From the NCBI GenBank assembly GCA_023258825.1, contig JALQWE010000154.1, forward strand, positions 1 to 7,884: a stretch of 7,884 nt of DNA. Reading direction: 5' to 3'. Within the stretch, counting starts at the first letter, position 1, and each line of letters begins with the position of its first letter. Positions 1 to 6,827 of the stretch are shown in pieces. Below the pieces are notes generated by a model. The model ran no database searches. It was not told the DNA's origin and saw nothing but the letters and a program-made list of their open reading frames with translations. This DNA is from Planctomycetaceae bacterium. Lineage in GTDB: Bacteria > Planctomycetota > Planctomycetia > Planctomycetales > Planctomycetaceae. The position numbers and the translations under genes are program-made.

Positions 1-437
1 CTGGAAAATCTGCCGGGCACGTATTCGATGATCGCTGGCGGCAACTCTGACTGCTGTAGCTCGGCCGGAAGCGGCACGGACGTTGGACCGTCGACGATCG
101 GCAACTGCCAGGACGGCGCGCACCAGTTTTCACCGACCCGGATTTCTTCCACCACGGGTTGCTGAGTCACTCCTGGCCTCGTCACCACATGAATACGGTG
201 CACAGGGCCCGTCGCACCAAACTGACTGAAGATGGCAGCGTCGTCGTCACGTCTGACCAGCTTTGACAGTGACCCTCCGGGCCCTACGGCCAGTATCGAT
301 GCGACGGCGGAACTGCTGTCCCCGCTCACCCGCACGTGCAACTGTCCATAGTTGGTCTGCTCCCGGATCCGCAGCCACAGCATCGTCACAGCGACGAGGC
401 AGATCAGTACAGGCAGGATGAAACGCTTCTGCTTCAC
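1..437 (-). CDS. Hypothetical single-pass membrane protein, N-terminal part (runs off left edge)
   Basis: The frame opens with GTG at 437-435 and stays open to the window edge, giving about 145 residues without the C-terminus. An in-frame TGA lies two codons upstream, so the start cannot be much earlier, and a GGGTGG tract at 445-450 sits 7 bases before the GTG. Residues 2-5 (KQKR) are basic. Residues 6-22 are hydrophobic (FILPVLICLVAVTMLWL), which suggests a signal anchor with the rest outside the cytoplasm. The rest is soluble, beta-prone sequence (HVRVSGD, RIHVVTRPGV, VVEEIRVGENW), with single Cys residues at 13 and 106. I do not recognise the family. It lies on the same strand as the pilus cluster but is separated from it by 0.9 kb with possible terminators, so common transcription is doubtful. 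Coding looks likely; function is unknown. Confidence 0.68.
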   Translation of the reverse strand, partial: MKQKRFILPVLICLVAVTMLWLRIREQTNYGQLHVRVSGDSSSAVASILAVGPGGSLSKLVRRDDDAAIFSQFGATGPVHRIHVVTRPGVTQQPVVEEIRVGENWCAPSWQLPIVDGPTSVPLPAELQQSELPPAIIEYVPGRFS

Positions 438-693
438 GGTTCAGCCACCCAATTCCATTTTTCAGCTTCGAACAGACGCGCTGGTGCAGATCTCATGATT
501 CGATTCAAGTTCAATGATGCACAGTGATAGCCGACAGAACACCCATGGAAGTCCTGCACCGATACTCACCACAAAATTCGGTAGATCCAAGTCCGGGCAA
601 TCGCAGCGACTGCAGGGGTTCTGAGTCGCTCATACGATGTCTCAGAAACCGCCGTCAGTCTCCACGGAGCGCACCTCGTTCCCGTGGGTGACC

Positions 694-711
694 AAAAACT
701 CCGAGGAGTTT
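694..711 (-). terminator. Possible intrinsic terminator, minus strand
   Basis: Read on the minus strand this is a perfect short stem, AAACTC-CTCG-GAGTTT, running directly into five T residues (694-698). The stem is only 6 bp (7 if the loop closes to two bases) and half A/T, so it would be a weak terminator. Its place, about 650 bases beyond the stop of the TPR gene and about 260 before the next minus-strand start, would fit ending read-through from the pilus cluster. This comes from the sequence alone. Confidence 0.3.
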
Positions 712-1253
712 CCCCTATGCAATCTTCTAAGTCCTGATGTGGGGCTGGTCAAAATGGATTAAAGAATTGGCCTGGGTAACCGGCTCAACGAACGCCTGCT
801 TTGACAGCAGTACGGGTTAATCCGACTGTGTAAGGAGCACTTTGCGATCTCCGGGAATCCCGTTTCGATTCCGATTCTCCGGATTCTTCTGCGCATGAGG
901 GATGTACCAGAAGCTCGCAAAGCCACGACTGCGCGTCCTGCGAACAGGGTTTCATACGGCGGGGGGACCGAAGGGCGGAGGAATTCCCACGATTATGAGC
1001 CCGCGGGTCCGGGGCGAAGCGGCCGGTGCTCGCTGCACAGCATTTGCTGCCTGTCGACAGCAGTCCGGCCCCCCGCACTCTGCGAATGTCACACTCGGCC
1101 GGTGTCGGGCACTGCCCGCGACAGGCCGCGAGATAGCGACGCCACGCGGGAAATACCACACGTTAATTCCGCTGCACGGCCGGGGCCCGCTGTCTTCGCT
1201 CTACCGCGGTCGAAACAGCAACGATCAGGGTTGGAGAGAAGCAATCCACTGAA

Positions 1254-1290
1254 GGCCAGCGAGGCGAAAGAATCGCAGCCCCGCTCGGCC
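1254..1290 (-). terminator. GC-rich stem-loop downstream of the TPR gene (possible 3'-end structure)
   Basis: An imperfect GC-rich inverted repeat lies about 65-100 bases after the stop of the TPR gene. GGCC (1254-1257) pairs with GGCC (1287-1290) and AGCG (1258-1261) with CGCT (1282-1285), with a single bulged C at 1286. GCGA/TCGC around the AAGAA loop (1268-1272) can add an inner stem. There is no T tract after it on either strand, so it is not a classic intrinsic terminator. It could instead protect the 3' end of the mRNA or be part of a Rho-type end. Confidence 0.3.
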
Positions 1291-1355
1291 AGTTCCGGGT
1301 TGTCGTCATCCTTGTTCACCGGATTCTCACAGACCCGCGACGACTTGATATCCTG

Positions 1356-3770
1356 TCACTGAATCTGCAGCATGGACAACGCAGTCTGCGCAGACTGCTG
1401 GACGACGGGGTCGGCATGATTGTTCATGCCCTTCAACAGCTCCTCCGCCAGCTCTCGCTGTTTGTACACCGCAAGCATCGTGATGGCGGCTTCCACCCGA
1501 GCAATGTCGGTGGCTGAAAGTGCCAATTCACGATAGGCTGCCAGCTCGGCCGGGGAAACAGCCCCCGGGAGTCGACGCAGATCTCTCCAGAACGTGGCTT
1601 GCTGTGTTTGAGGCATCTGGCTGTAAAACGAACGCAGGAATGCAAGGGGCAGTCCGCCAACTGTCCCCGTAGCAGCAGAACTCTGAGCCTGTGATGGTGG
1701 GGTCATGGGAGTCGAATTACTGAGAACCGGTTGCGGCGCGACCACCGCCGGGGCAGGCATGGCGACTGTCGATGCAACCGACTGGGCTGAGACTGGCTGC
1801 CCCTGAGCATAGACTATGGGCAAGGCTGCGGCCACCGGTGCTGCAGGTGGCGCTGTCTGGGCCGATACCGGGGATGCAACAACCGGGATTGTCAAAGGGG
1901 CGACTTCAGGAGACTGCGGAGCAGCGTATTGTGCAACCATCACGCCGGCGCTGACCTGACCCGGCATTGAGGCCGCAGGCATCTGCTGGACGACAGGAAT
2001 TCCATTTCCGACGGTTGAGCCCGCAACCACCGTCGGTACGGCAGGCATCGCCTGTGGAACTGGCAACAAGGGGAACTGCGGCATTCCCGGAGCCATATAG
2101 CCTGCCTGAGTCCCCATCGTCGCACCGGGTGTGGGTGTGTAGGCGACCTGAGCAACAGCCGGAGCCGGCTGCGGCTGCGGTTGACTTCCCGCCACGCCAC
2201 TCAGCTGCAACTGGCCGGCAGCAGCCAGTTGAGCAAGTCGCTGGTAGTCGAATACCTGCCCCGAAACAACAATCATCGGAGGGGTAGTACCGGGCGAATC
2301 CGCAGAGTTTCTTTCTTCCCGGCTGCGCTGTGTCCAACCATCCACCGCCTGCCACGAGCGGCTGGGCTCGACAATCCGGGGACTACGGGCAAAGTCCGGA
2401 TGATCGAACTCCTGCTCAGGTAACCCACCTTCAAGGGACGGTTCCCGATGAGCCATTCGCCAGGGTTCGATCACAGCAGCTTTCCTGCTTGATCGTCCTG
2501 CATCGTGAATCGATTCAATCGGACTTCCATGGGAGAATTCTGACAGTTGCGAATCACTCCTCGCAACGGGCGAATTAACCTCCGCAACCGCATCTGACGG
2601 GTCGGAAGATCCACTGCGGCTCTTTGCGCTGCGCCAGACTCCACGAGTTTCTGTAGCCGCGAATGATTCCGGATCCTGAAGAGTGCTGGCGGAGATCTCC
2701 CTGAGATGACCAGTCGCCCCTGTGTTTGTCTCTGAAACTGAAACGATTGGTGAGGCCGCGGAATTACGGAAACTGTCATCTGCCGACGGCACTTTTGTGG
2801 TGTCTTCACCGCTGACAACAGTCGCGGTCGGGCGCGGGGCCGCTCCGACGAGGCGAAGTTCCGACGCATTGATGACGTCGGCCGACAACACTCGCTCTGA
2901 GGTACTGACGGGGGCTTGTTTTGCGACCGTAGTCGGCTTAGGATCTGCAGTCAGTTCCGTAAGTCCGATCGTATCAATGGACTCTGACTCGGTGATCACC
3001 TGCATAGCCTGAGTTGCACCGGTGTCCACCGTTATTTGGGCAGCATCCTTTGTGACCTTGGAGGCCGTTGCATCGCTGGAAGCAACAGCTTTCCCTGCGT
3101 CCGTGGAATTCTGGCTGTCGAGCAGTGCCTCAATCTGAACAAGAGCCTCCGCGGCCTGTTTGTTGTCGGCATCTGAGTCGAGGGCCTGCGAGAAGTATCG
3201 CTGGGCCTCGTTGAGATCTCCCTTCTGGGCGAGCGCAAATCCGACAGTTGTCGCGGCGGCTGCTTCACCCATGCCCTGTCTGAGCAGTGACATGGCAGCC
3301 GGAACCTGATTCAGTTCGATCAGAGCAATTGCGAGGTTGGACTGAGTGCGTGCATGTGCCGGGTTGATCTGCTGCGCCTGCTGAAAGATCTTCACGGCCT
3401 CATCAGCATTTCCCTGGAGATAGTGGGAGTACCCAAGGTCACAGAGGATGTCCACATCCATTGGAGCCAGTTGATGCGCCTGATTCAGGTAATTCACGGC
3501 CTGCTCAGGGCGTCCGGACTTCTGGCTGAGAATTCCCAGGCGATGATGCAACTCTGCTTTCTGCGGGTGCTTTTTCAACAACGACTCGTAATTCTGTGTC
3601 GCCTTCAGAAGTTCACCCTTCTGCTCCGCCATTCGAGCTGAAAGGAAGGTTTCCCTGTAGGCGGTCTCCGAGCGACCAGTGATGCGGGCCGCCAGATCCG
3701 GCCCGGAGGCGCAGCCGGCAAGGACCAGCGGCAACAACAGACTGAATAGCGGCTTGCGAATGAGAAACAT
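1356..3770 (-). CDS. Large TPR lipoprotein of the Tad pilus cluster (TadD-like N-terminus)
   Basis: The product has 804 residues. It starts with a lipoprotein signal (RK, then FSLLLPLVLAGC), with the lipid-bearing Cys at residue 20. About five TPR units follow at roughly residues 39-205, for example AELHHRLGILSQKSGRPEQA and the next unit from DILCDLGYSHYLQG. Residues about 220-500 are a Ser/Thr/acidic, probably unstructured linker. About 505-690 is Pro/Gln/Ala/Val-rich low complexity. About 695-804 is a helical, HEAT-like end (DPVVQQSAQTALSMLQ). The ATG is set by a GGAAGGGA tract at 3778-3785, 7 bases upstream. TadD-type TPR lipoproteins are known to help Tad secretin assembly, and the position after secretin and lipoprotein genes fits that role. 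The protein is far longer than ordinary TadD proteins (about 200-300 residues), so only the N-terminal fifth supports the family call. The C-terminal role is unknown. Confidence 0.88.
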   Translation of the reverse strand: MFLIRKPLFSLLLPLVLAGCASGPDLAARITGRSETAYRETFLSARMAEQKGELLKATQNYESLLKKHPQKAELHHRLGILSQKSGRPEQAVNYLNQAHQLAPMDVDILCDLGYSHYLQGNADEAVKIFQQAQQINPAHARTQSNLAIALIELNQVPAAMSLLRQGMGEAAAATTVGFALAQKGDLNEAQRYFSQALDSDADNKQAAEALVQIEALLDSQNSTDAGKAVASSDATASKVTKDAAQITVDTGATQAMQVITESESIDTIGLTELTADPKPTTVAKQAPVSTSERVLSADVINASELRLVGAAPRPTATVVSGEDTTKVPSADDSFRNSAASPIVSVSETNTGATGHLREISASTLQDPESFAATETRGVWRSAKSRSGSSDPSDAVAEVNSPVARSDSQLSEFSHGSPIESIHDAGRSSRKAAVIEPWRMAHREPSLEGGLPEQEFDHPDFARSPRIVEPSRSWQAVDGWTQRSREERNSADSPGTTPPMIVVSGQVFDYQRLAQLAAAGQLQLSGVAGSQPQPQPAPAVAQVAYTPTPGATMGTQAGYMAPGMPQFPLLPVPQAMPAVPTVVAGSTVGNGIPVVQQMPAASMPGQVSAGVMVAQYAAPQSPEVAPLTIPVVASPVSAQTAPPAAPVAAALPIVYAQGQPVSAQSVASTVAMPAPAVVAPQPVLSNSTPMTPPSQAQSSAATGTVGGLPLAFLRSFYSQMPQTQQATFWRDLRRLPGAVSPAELAAYRELALSATDIARVEAAITMLAVYKQRELAEELLKGMNNHADPVVQQSAQTALSMLQIQ

Positions 3771-3777
3771 CGTTGCG

Positions 3778-3785
3778 TCCCTTCC
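3778..3785 (-). promoter_or_regulatory. Ribosome binding site of the TPR lipoprotein gene
   Basis: On the minus strand this reads GGAAGGGA, 7 bases before the ATG at 3770. It selects this ATG, which also gives a complete lipoprotein signal, over the overlapping open frames that start near 3796-3801. Confidence 0.7.
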
Positions 3786-3876
3786 AGATGATCCATATCA
3801 CAGATTGGGTGGTTCCAGCCGTTTGGCTGCGTCTCCCATGTGATCCATGCCAGAGAGTCAGACCAGGTGATAACTG

Positions 3877-4455
3877 TCAGCGGAACCCACCGCCGCCACC
3901 GCCACCACCGGCTCCTCCAGCACCACCGGCTCCTCCGAATCCCGCAGTCCCGGTTCCCATATTCAACGAATTTCCATACGCACGCTCCGCCTCGGCAGAA
4001 GGAATCCCGGCTGAGAGCGCTGTTCCCACAATCACTCTCTGACCGGCAGCTGGAACACCCATCAGGGTCATTGCGGCGACGATCACATTTCTGCGATCCT
4101 CATCAAGTTTTTCACAGGGTGGACACCCCTCAATCAGAGCAGCCAGTTCAGTCGATGCGGCCTCCACGATGATTGGAAACGGTACCTGTCCGGCACGCGC
4201 CGCAATCTGACGCAGATGAGCTTCCCCTGCGGGATTCAGCCGCGAAGTGCCGGCAACGAATTCATGTTCGTAGATCACGAAGTCGCTGGCCTCGCCATGC
4301 ATCTCCTGCAGTTCCATAATCGGTCGAACACTGGAACCGACGGGCGCTGGCGGATCCGGAAGCGGAGCCGGGACCGAAATCCTGTCACGAATGCATCCCG
4401 AACTTGCCAGCAGGCAACCAGCCAGAAGCAGACTTTTTCGATTATTCCCTGCCAC
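3877..4455 (-). CDS. Small outer-membrane lipoprotein, OmpA/CpaD-like core with glycine-run tail
   Basis: I start this at GTG 4455, not at the upstream ATG 4569. GGGAG lies 7 bases before the GTG, the ATG has no ribosome binding site, and only the GTG start gives a lipoprotein signal (NNRKSLLLAGCLLASSGC). The product is 192 residues, with the lipid Cys probably at 21 (or 14). A Pro-rich linker (28-39) follows. Residues about 58-160 resemble the OmpA-like or CpaD fold: a beta strand, LNPAGEAHLRQIAARAG, PIIVEA, then LDEDRRNVIVAAMTLMGV and QRVIVG. That is the order strand, helix, strand, helix with R-R, strand. A CPPC pair (111-114) sits between the halves. The end (170-191) is nearly all Gly/Ala. 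In Tad systems a CpaD lipoprotein accompanies the secretin, and the position between secretin and TPR genes fits. Similarity is by eye only; peptidoglycan binding is not shown. Confidence 0.8.
   Translation of the reverse strand: MAGNNRKSLLLAGCLLASSGCIRDRISVPAPLPDPPAPVGSSVRPIMELQEMHGEASDFVIYEHEFVAGTSRLNPAGEAHLRQIAARAGQVPFPIIVEAASTELAALIEGCPPCEKLDEDRRNVIVAAMTLMGVPAAGQRVIVGTALSAGIPSAEAERAYGNSLNMGTGTAGFGGAGGAGGAGGGGGGGGFR
3903..3936. repeat. Short tandem repeat coding for the Gly/Ala tail
   Basis: CACCACCGGCTCCTCC occurs identically at 3903-3918 and 3921-3936, a period of 18 bases (six codons), inside a longer GGN-codon run (minus strand) that begins near 3883. It keeps the reading frame and encodes the GAGGAGG-type tail of the small lipoprotein. 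The length could vary between strains by slippage without breaking the gene. Confidence 0.75.
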
Positions 4456-4462
4456 CAGACCG

Positions 4463-4467
4463 CTCCC
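4463..4467 (-). promoter_or_regulatory. Ribosome binding site deciding the GTG start of the small lipoprotein
   Basis: GGGAG on the minus strand lies 7 bases before GTG 4455. It moves the start 38 codons downstream of the longest open frame and leaves a 143-base gap after the secretin gene. Confidence 0.65.
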
Positions 4468-4566
4468 GAAAAAATCATCCGTCAGAAAAATCTCAGTATC
4501 ACCCGGACAGCTCAATAGCTCTCCATGATGTCGACCGACACTCAGCATCACCCGCCGAAACCATGC

Positions 4567-4586
4567 CACTGTGGTGTCTCACAGTG
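4567..4586 (-). promoter_or_regulatory. Stem-loop just after the secretin gene (possible attenuator or processing site)
   Basis: CACTGTG (minus strand 4586-4580) and CACAGTG (4573-4567) form a perfect 7-bp stem around a 6-base loop, beginning 12 bases after the secretin stop codon. No T tract follows, so full termination is unlikely. Such a hairpin between the first and second genes of a cluster could lower expression of the downstream genes relative to the secretin, or protect the secretin mRNA end. Function is inferred from position only. Confidence 0.35.
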
Positions 4587-4598
4587 CCGACTCAGCGT

Positions 4599-6176
4599 TC
4601 ACTGAGAAAAACCGACCTTGCCCGTTGAAAAGTAGCGCGCACTGTTTTCGTAACTGTTGAAATACAGATTCGGGTGCAGCAACTGATCACGGTAATTGGG
4701 CCAGACAGTCGCTCTGTGGTGATGTCCCGGCCGACCCTCAATACGGTTCCGCAGGTAGAAATCCACATCAGTGGGTTCCGTGAAATTCAGCCCCGGCAAC
4801 AACTGGGGCACTTCACTGGCATCCAGTGCGTGCACAATCTCCGGACTTATAATCACCACCAGTTCAGACTCGTCTGAATTCGAACCTCGGGAACTCCCCA
4901 GACTGCCAAGCAGAGGAATGTCTCCAAAGCCGGGCAATCGGCTGGTAGCACCACTTTGTTGCTGCTGACTCAGTCCGGCGATGGCCAGGACCTGACCTTC
5001 ACGCAATTCCACTGTTGTGGATGCCGATCGTGTATCAACACCGAAGACACCGTTGACAGAAAGTGAGTTATTAATCGAGCTGAATTCAGGATTGACCTGC
5101 AGACGGATCCGATCCTTGTCGAGCACAGTTGGAGTAAACGTCAGCATTGTGCCGTAGCCACGAAACGTTGTAGACGCAGCCTTGGCTCCATCGACTCCGA
5201 CAATCGTCGGAACGGCGAACTCTCCACCGGAGATGAAAGTTGCCGGTTTGCCGCTGATGGTCACCAGCGTCGGTTCAGCCAGAATCTTCGCTACCTTTCG
5301 CTGCTCCAGCGCCTGCAGCGTCAGCTTGAAGCGGTCCTCACCAAATGTCCCGCTCACAACAGCATTGCCCACACCGGAGGCACCGGCCCCGAAGATAAAA
5401 TCACCAATCTCTGCGTCGAAATCAGCACCAAGATTCCTTACAGCTGATCGCTTCAACTCAGCAATACGAACCTTCAGCATCACCTGATGCTCTCCAGGGA
5501 CTCGGATCAGATTGATAATTGTCATTGAATTCGTGATGGAATCGAGGTTGATCTCCTCCATATTCGCCAGAGTGGCATCTACTGTTCCTGTCCCGACACC
5601 AGTGCCGCCCTGCAACCCGGACTGATTGGCGCCTTGACCGCCGCGACGCAGAAACGACAGAATCTGAGAAGCCTCTTCAGCATCCCGTGCCTGCCCCTTC
5701 ACAATAATCTTGTCCGCGACCGGAATCAGTCTGATAAAGCTGTTCGGAAACAATTGTGAGATCTGCTGCTCCAGCTTACGAATCTCAAGATCACGCAACG
5801 CCAGATCTTTCTGCTGGGGTGTTACGTGAACCACGAAGCTGAACAGTTCGGAGGCATTCTGATCTCCCAGCCATACGGTAACCGTCGTTCGGCCAGGATT
5901 CTTTCCAATCATCTCCAGTTCACGCTGGCTGAACGGAGTCGTCTCGACGATCTCCGGATCAGCAATCGATGCCCTGGCGATGTTCTGCTTAAACAACACC
6001 ACCTTGGAATGCCGCTGCTCCAGTCGGAGTTCCGCGGTTGGTTCACTGATGTGGGAAATCGTGCGGTTAATCGAATCGACCGCATCGGAAGTTGCTGCTT
6101 CCTGAGCTGAAACTGGCATACTGCAGGCCAGCCCGAAAACAATTCCAGCAATCCCCGGTAACCGTAACCTGCTCAT
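4599..6176 (-). CDS. cpaC: Tad/Flp pilus outer-membrane secretin (CpaC/RcpA family)
   Basis: This is a 525-residue protein from ATG 6176. The open frame extends 39 codons further, but GGGGA lies 7 bases before this ATG and a clear signal peptide begins here (RLRLPGIAGIVFGLACSMPVSA, cleavage likely after residue 24). Residues about 48-119 match the pilus-secretin N-terminal domain (KVVLFKQNIARASIADPEIV, RTTVTVWLGD). About 121-178 looks like a BON/N1-type ring domain (RLIPVADKIIVKGQARDAEE). Residues about 229-452 are the secretin beta-barrel domain: EHQVMLKVRIAELKRSAVRNLG, KILAEPTLVTISGKPATFISGGE, then RLPGFGDIPLLGSLGSSRGS and ELVVIISPEIV. The family forms a multimeric outer-membrane gate for the pilus. 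A 60-residue tail rich in His and aromatic residues follows the barrel. It is the first gene of the cluster. No CpaB gene precedes it, which is unusual for a full tad operon. The family call is firm; the exact system is inferred. Confidence 0.95.
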   Translation of the reverse strand: MSRLRLPGIAGIVFGLACSMPVSAQEAATSDAVDSINRTISHISEPTAELRLEQRHSKVVLFKQNIARASIADPEIVETTPFSQRELEMIGKNPGRTTVTVWLGDQNASELFSFVVHVTPQQKDLALRDLEIRKLEQQISQLFPNSFIRLIPVADKIIVKGQARDAEEASQILSFLRRGGQGANQSGLQGGTGVGTGTVDATLANMEEINLDSITNSMTIINLIRVPGEHQVMLKVRIAELKRSAVRNLGADFDAEIGDFIFGAGASGVGNAVVSGTFGEDRFKLTLQALEQRKVAKILAEPTLVTISGKPATFISGGEFAVPTIVGVDGAKAASTTFRGYGTMLTFTPTVLDKDRIRLQVNPEFSSINNSLSVNGVFGVDTRSASTTVELREGQVLAIAGLSQQQQSGATSRLPGFGDIPLLGSLGSSRGSNSDESELVVIISPEIVHALDASEVPQLLPGLNFTEPTDVDFYLRNRIEGRPGHHHRATVWPNYRDQLLHPNLYFNSYENSARYFSTGKVGFSQ

Positions 6177-6827
6177 AACTCTATCCCCACATCTTCGTCC
6201 GCAGTTGCCCTGCTGTGAGCACACAAGGTGTCTCATCCCCGGGATCGACTCGAATCCTGATCGCTCAGGCCCAGGCGATACACCGGGTGGCAAAATCCCT
6301 CTCTCGTCTATTCGGCATTTCCTCCGGGGGGGAAAAACGCATTCGACCTTTCTTCAACAGTTTTCAGGAAATAGTTCCAGACTACTGATTTTTTTTTGCA
6401 ATCGCCTGTATTTCCGACAGATCCAAAGCAATCCGGCGTTCCGTCAATCTCGCACTGCTCATCCTGACCGGCAATATCGGCACAAATGACGACGCCCTGT
6501 CAGATCGACTCATTGCATCCTGCGCCTACGGACGCTCGCCTGGTCACTCTCTCCCCACTTCTTCGGGACGCGACTGGCCATTTGTAGCAATCGAAACGAT
6601 CGAACCAGAAAAATCACCTGGATGCAACATTCTCTTTACACCATGTCGTTGGGGATTTTCCGACTTTTCCCCGAGGACATAACCGCCCGAAACGCAGCGA
6701 CTGAGTCTGCGACGTCGAACACATTTGCAGGAGCCGAAGAGGTCCGCTGTAAAAATCAGAAGTGGACGTGAGAAGCCTCACTGACTCGGCACGGAAGTGC
6801 CTCAGTGCTCAAAGGAATGGAATCCCT
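6177..6827. promoter_or_regulatory. Divergent intergenic control region between the secretin and the secreted-protein gene
   Basis: These 651 bases separate two genes read away from each other, so both promoters should lie here. No convincing protein is encoded; the open frame 6205-6489 (plus) has no ribosome binding site and no recognisable features. The secretin side has GGGGA at 6184-6188 as ribosome binding site. The plus side has AAAGGA (6811-6816) or GGAA (6819-6822). A run of nine T lies at 6389-6397, which could act as an A-tract upstream of a minus-strand promoter. A poor sigma-70-like pair (TTGCAG 6725-6730, TGTAAA 6748-6753, 17-base spacer) is the best plus-strand candidate. The 5' leader of the secretin could be long; no known riboswitch was recognised. 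Confidence 0.5.

Larger units (their letters stand above)
438..1355. other. Long gene-free stretch (0.9 kb) between the TPR gene and the partial membrane protein
   Basis: No reading frame here has a good ribosome binding site plus a plausible protein. The longest open frames (895-1362 plus, 785-1159 minus, 902-1252 plus) overlap one another on both strands in a GC-rich part and read as Arg/Ser/Pro-rich sequence, as random open frames in GC-rich DNA do. The left half (about 440-890) is closer to average composition and contains several short inverted repeats. The right half (about 950-1200) is visibly richer in G+C and repeats a CGGCCGG word at 1020, 1096 and 1177. No tRNA, RNase P, SRP or tmRNA signature was recognised. 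It may hold the promoter of the membrane-protein gene, the 3' end of the pilus transcript, a decayed gene or an unknown small RNA. Confidence 0.6.

Noticed and set aside
785..1159. 124-codon minus-strand open frame in the gene-free stretch
   Set aside because: No ribosome binding site, biased random-looking composition, and conflict with open frames on the plus strand; treated as chance.
438..1355. Search for a small Flp pilin gene next to the pilus cluster
   Set aside because: No short frame with the pilin pattern (Gly-x-x-x-x-Glu-Tyr then a hydrophobic stretch) was found on either strand.
895..1362. 155-codon plus-strand open frame overlapping the end of the TPR gene by 7 bases
   Set aside because: No ribosome binding site, Arg/Ser-rich sequence without domains or strands, and equally long open frames on the other strand over the same GC-rich DNA.
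4456..4569. N-terminal extension of the small lipoprotein to ATG 4569
   Set aside because: It would bury the lipoprotein signal 38 residues inside the protein and has no ribosome binding site; GTG 4455 has GGGAG at the right spacing.
6177..6293. 39-residue N-terminal extension of the secretin
   Set aside because: It would place the signal peptide internally; ATG 6176 has a GGGGA site 7 bases upstream and begins a normal signal peptide.
6381..6397. T9 run after a small inverted repeat, as a plus-strand terminator
   Set aside because: The stem is only 4 bp and no plus-strand gene lies upstream to terminate.
6725..6753. Sigma-70-like promoter (TTGCAG, 17 bases, TGTAAA) before the plus-strand gene
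   Set aside because: Only 3 of 6 and 4 of 6 consensus matches; too weak to list as a feature on its own.
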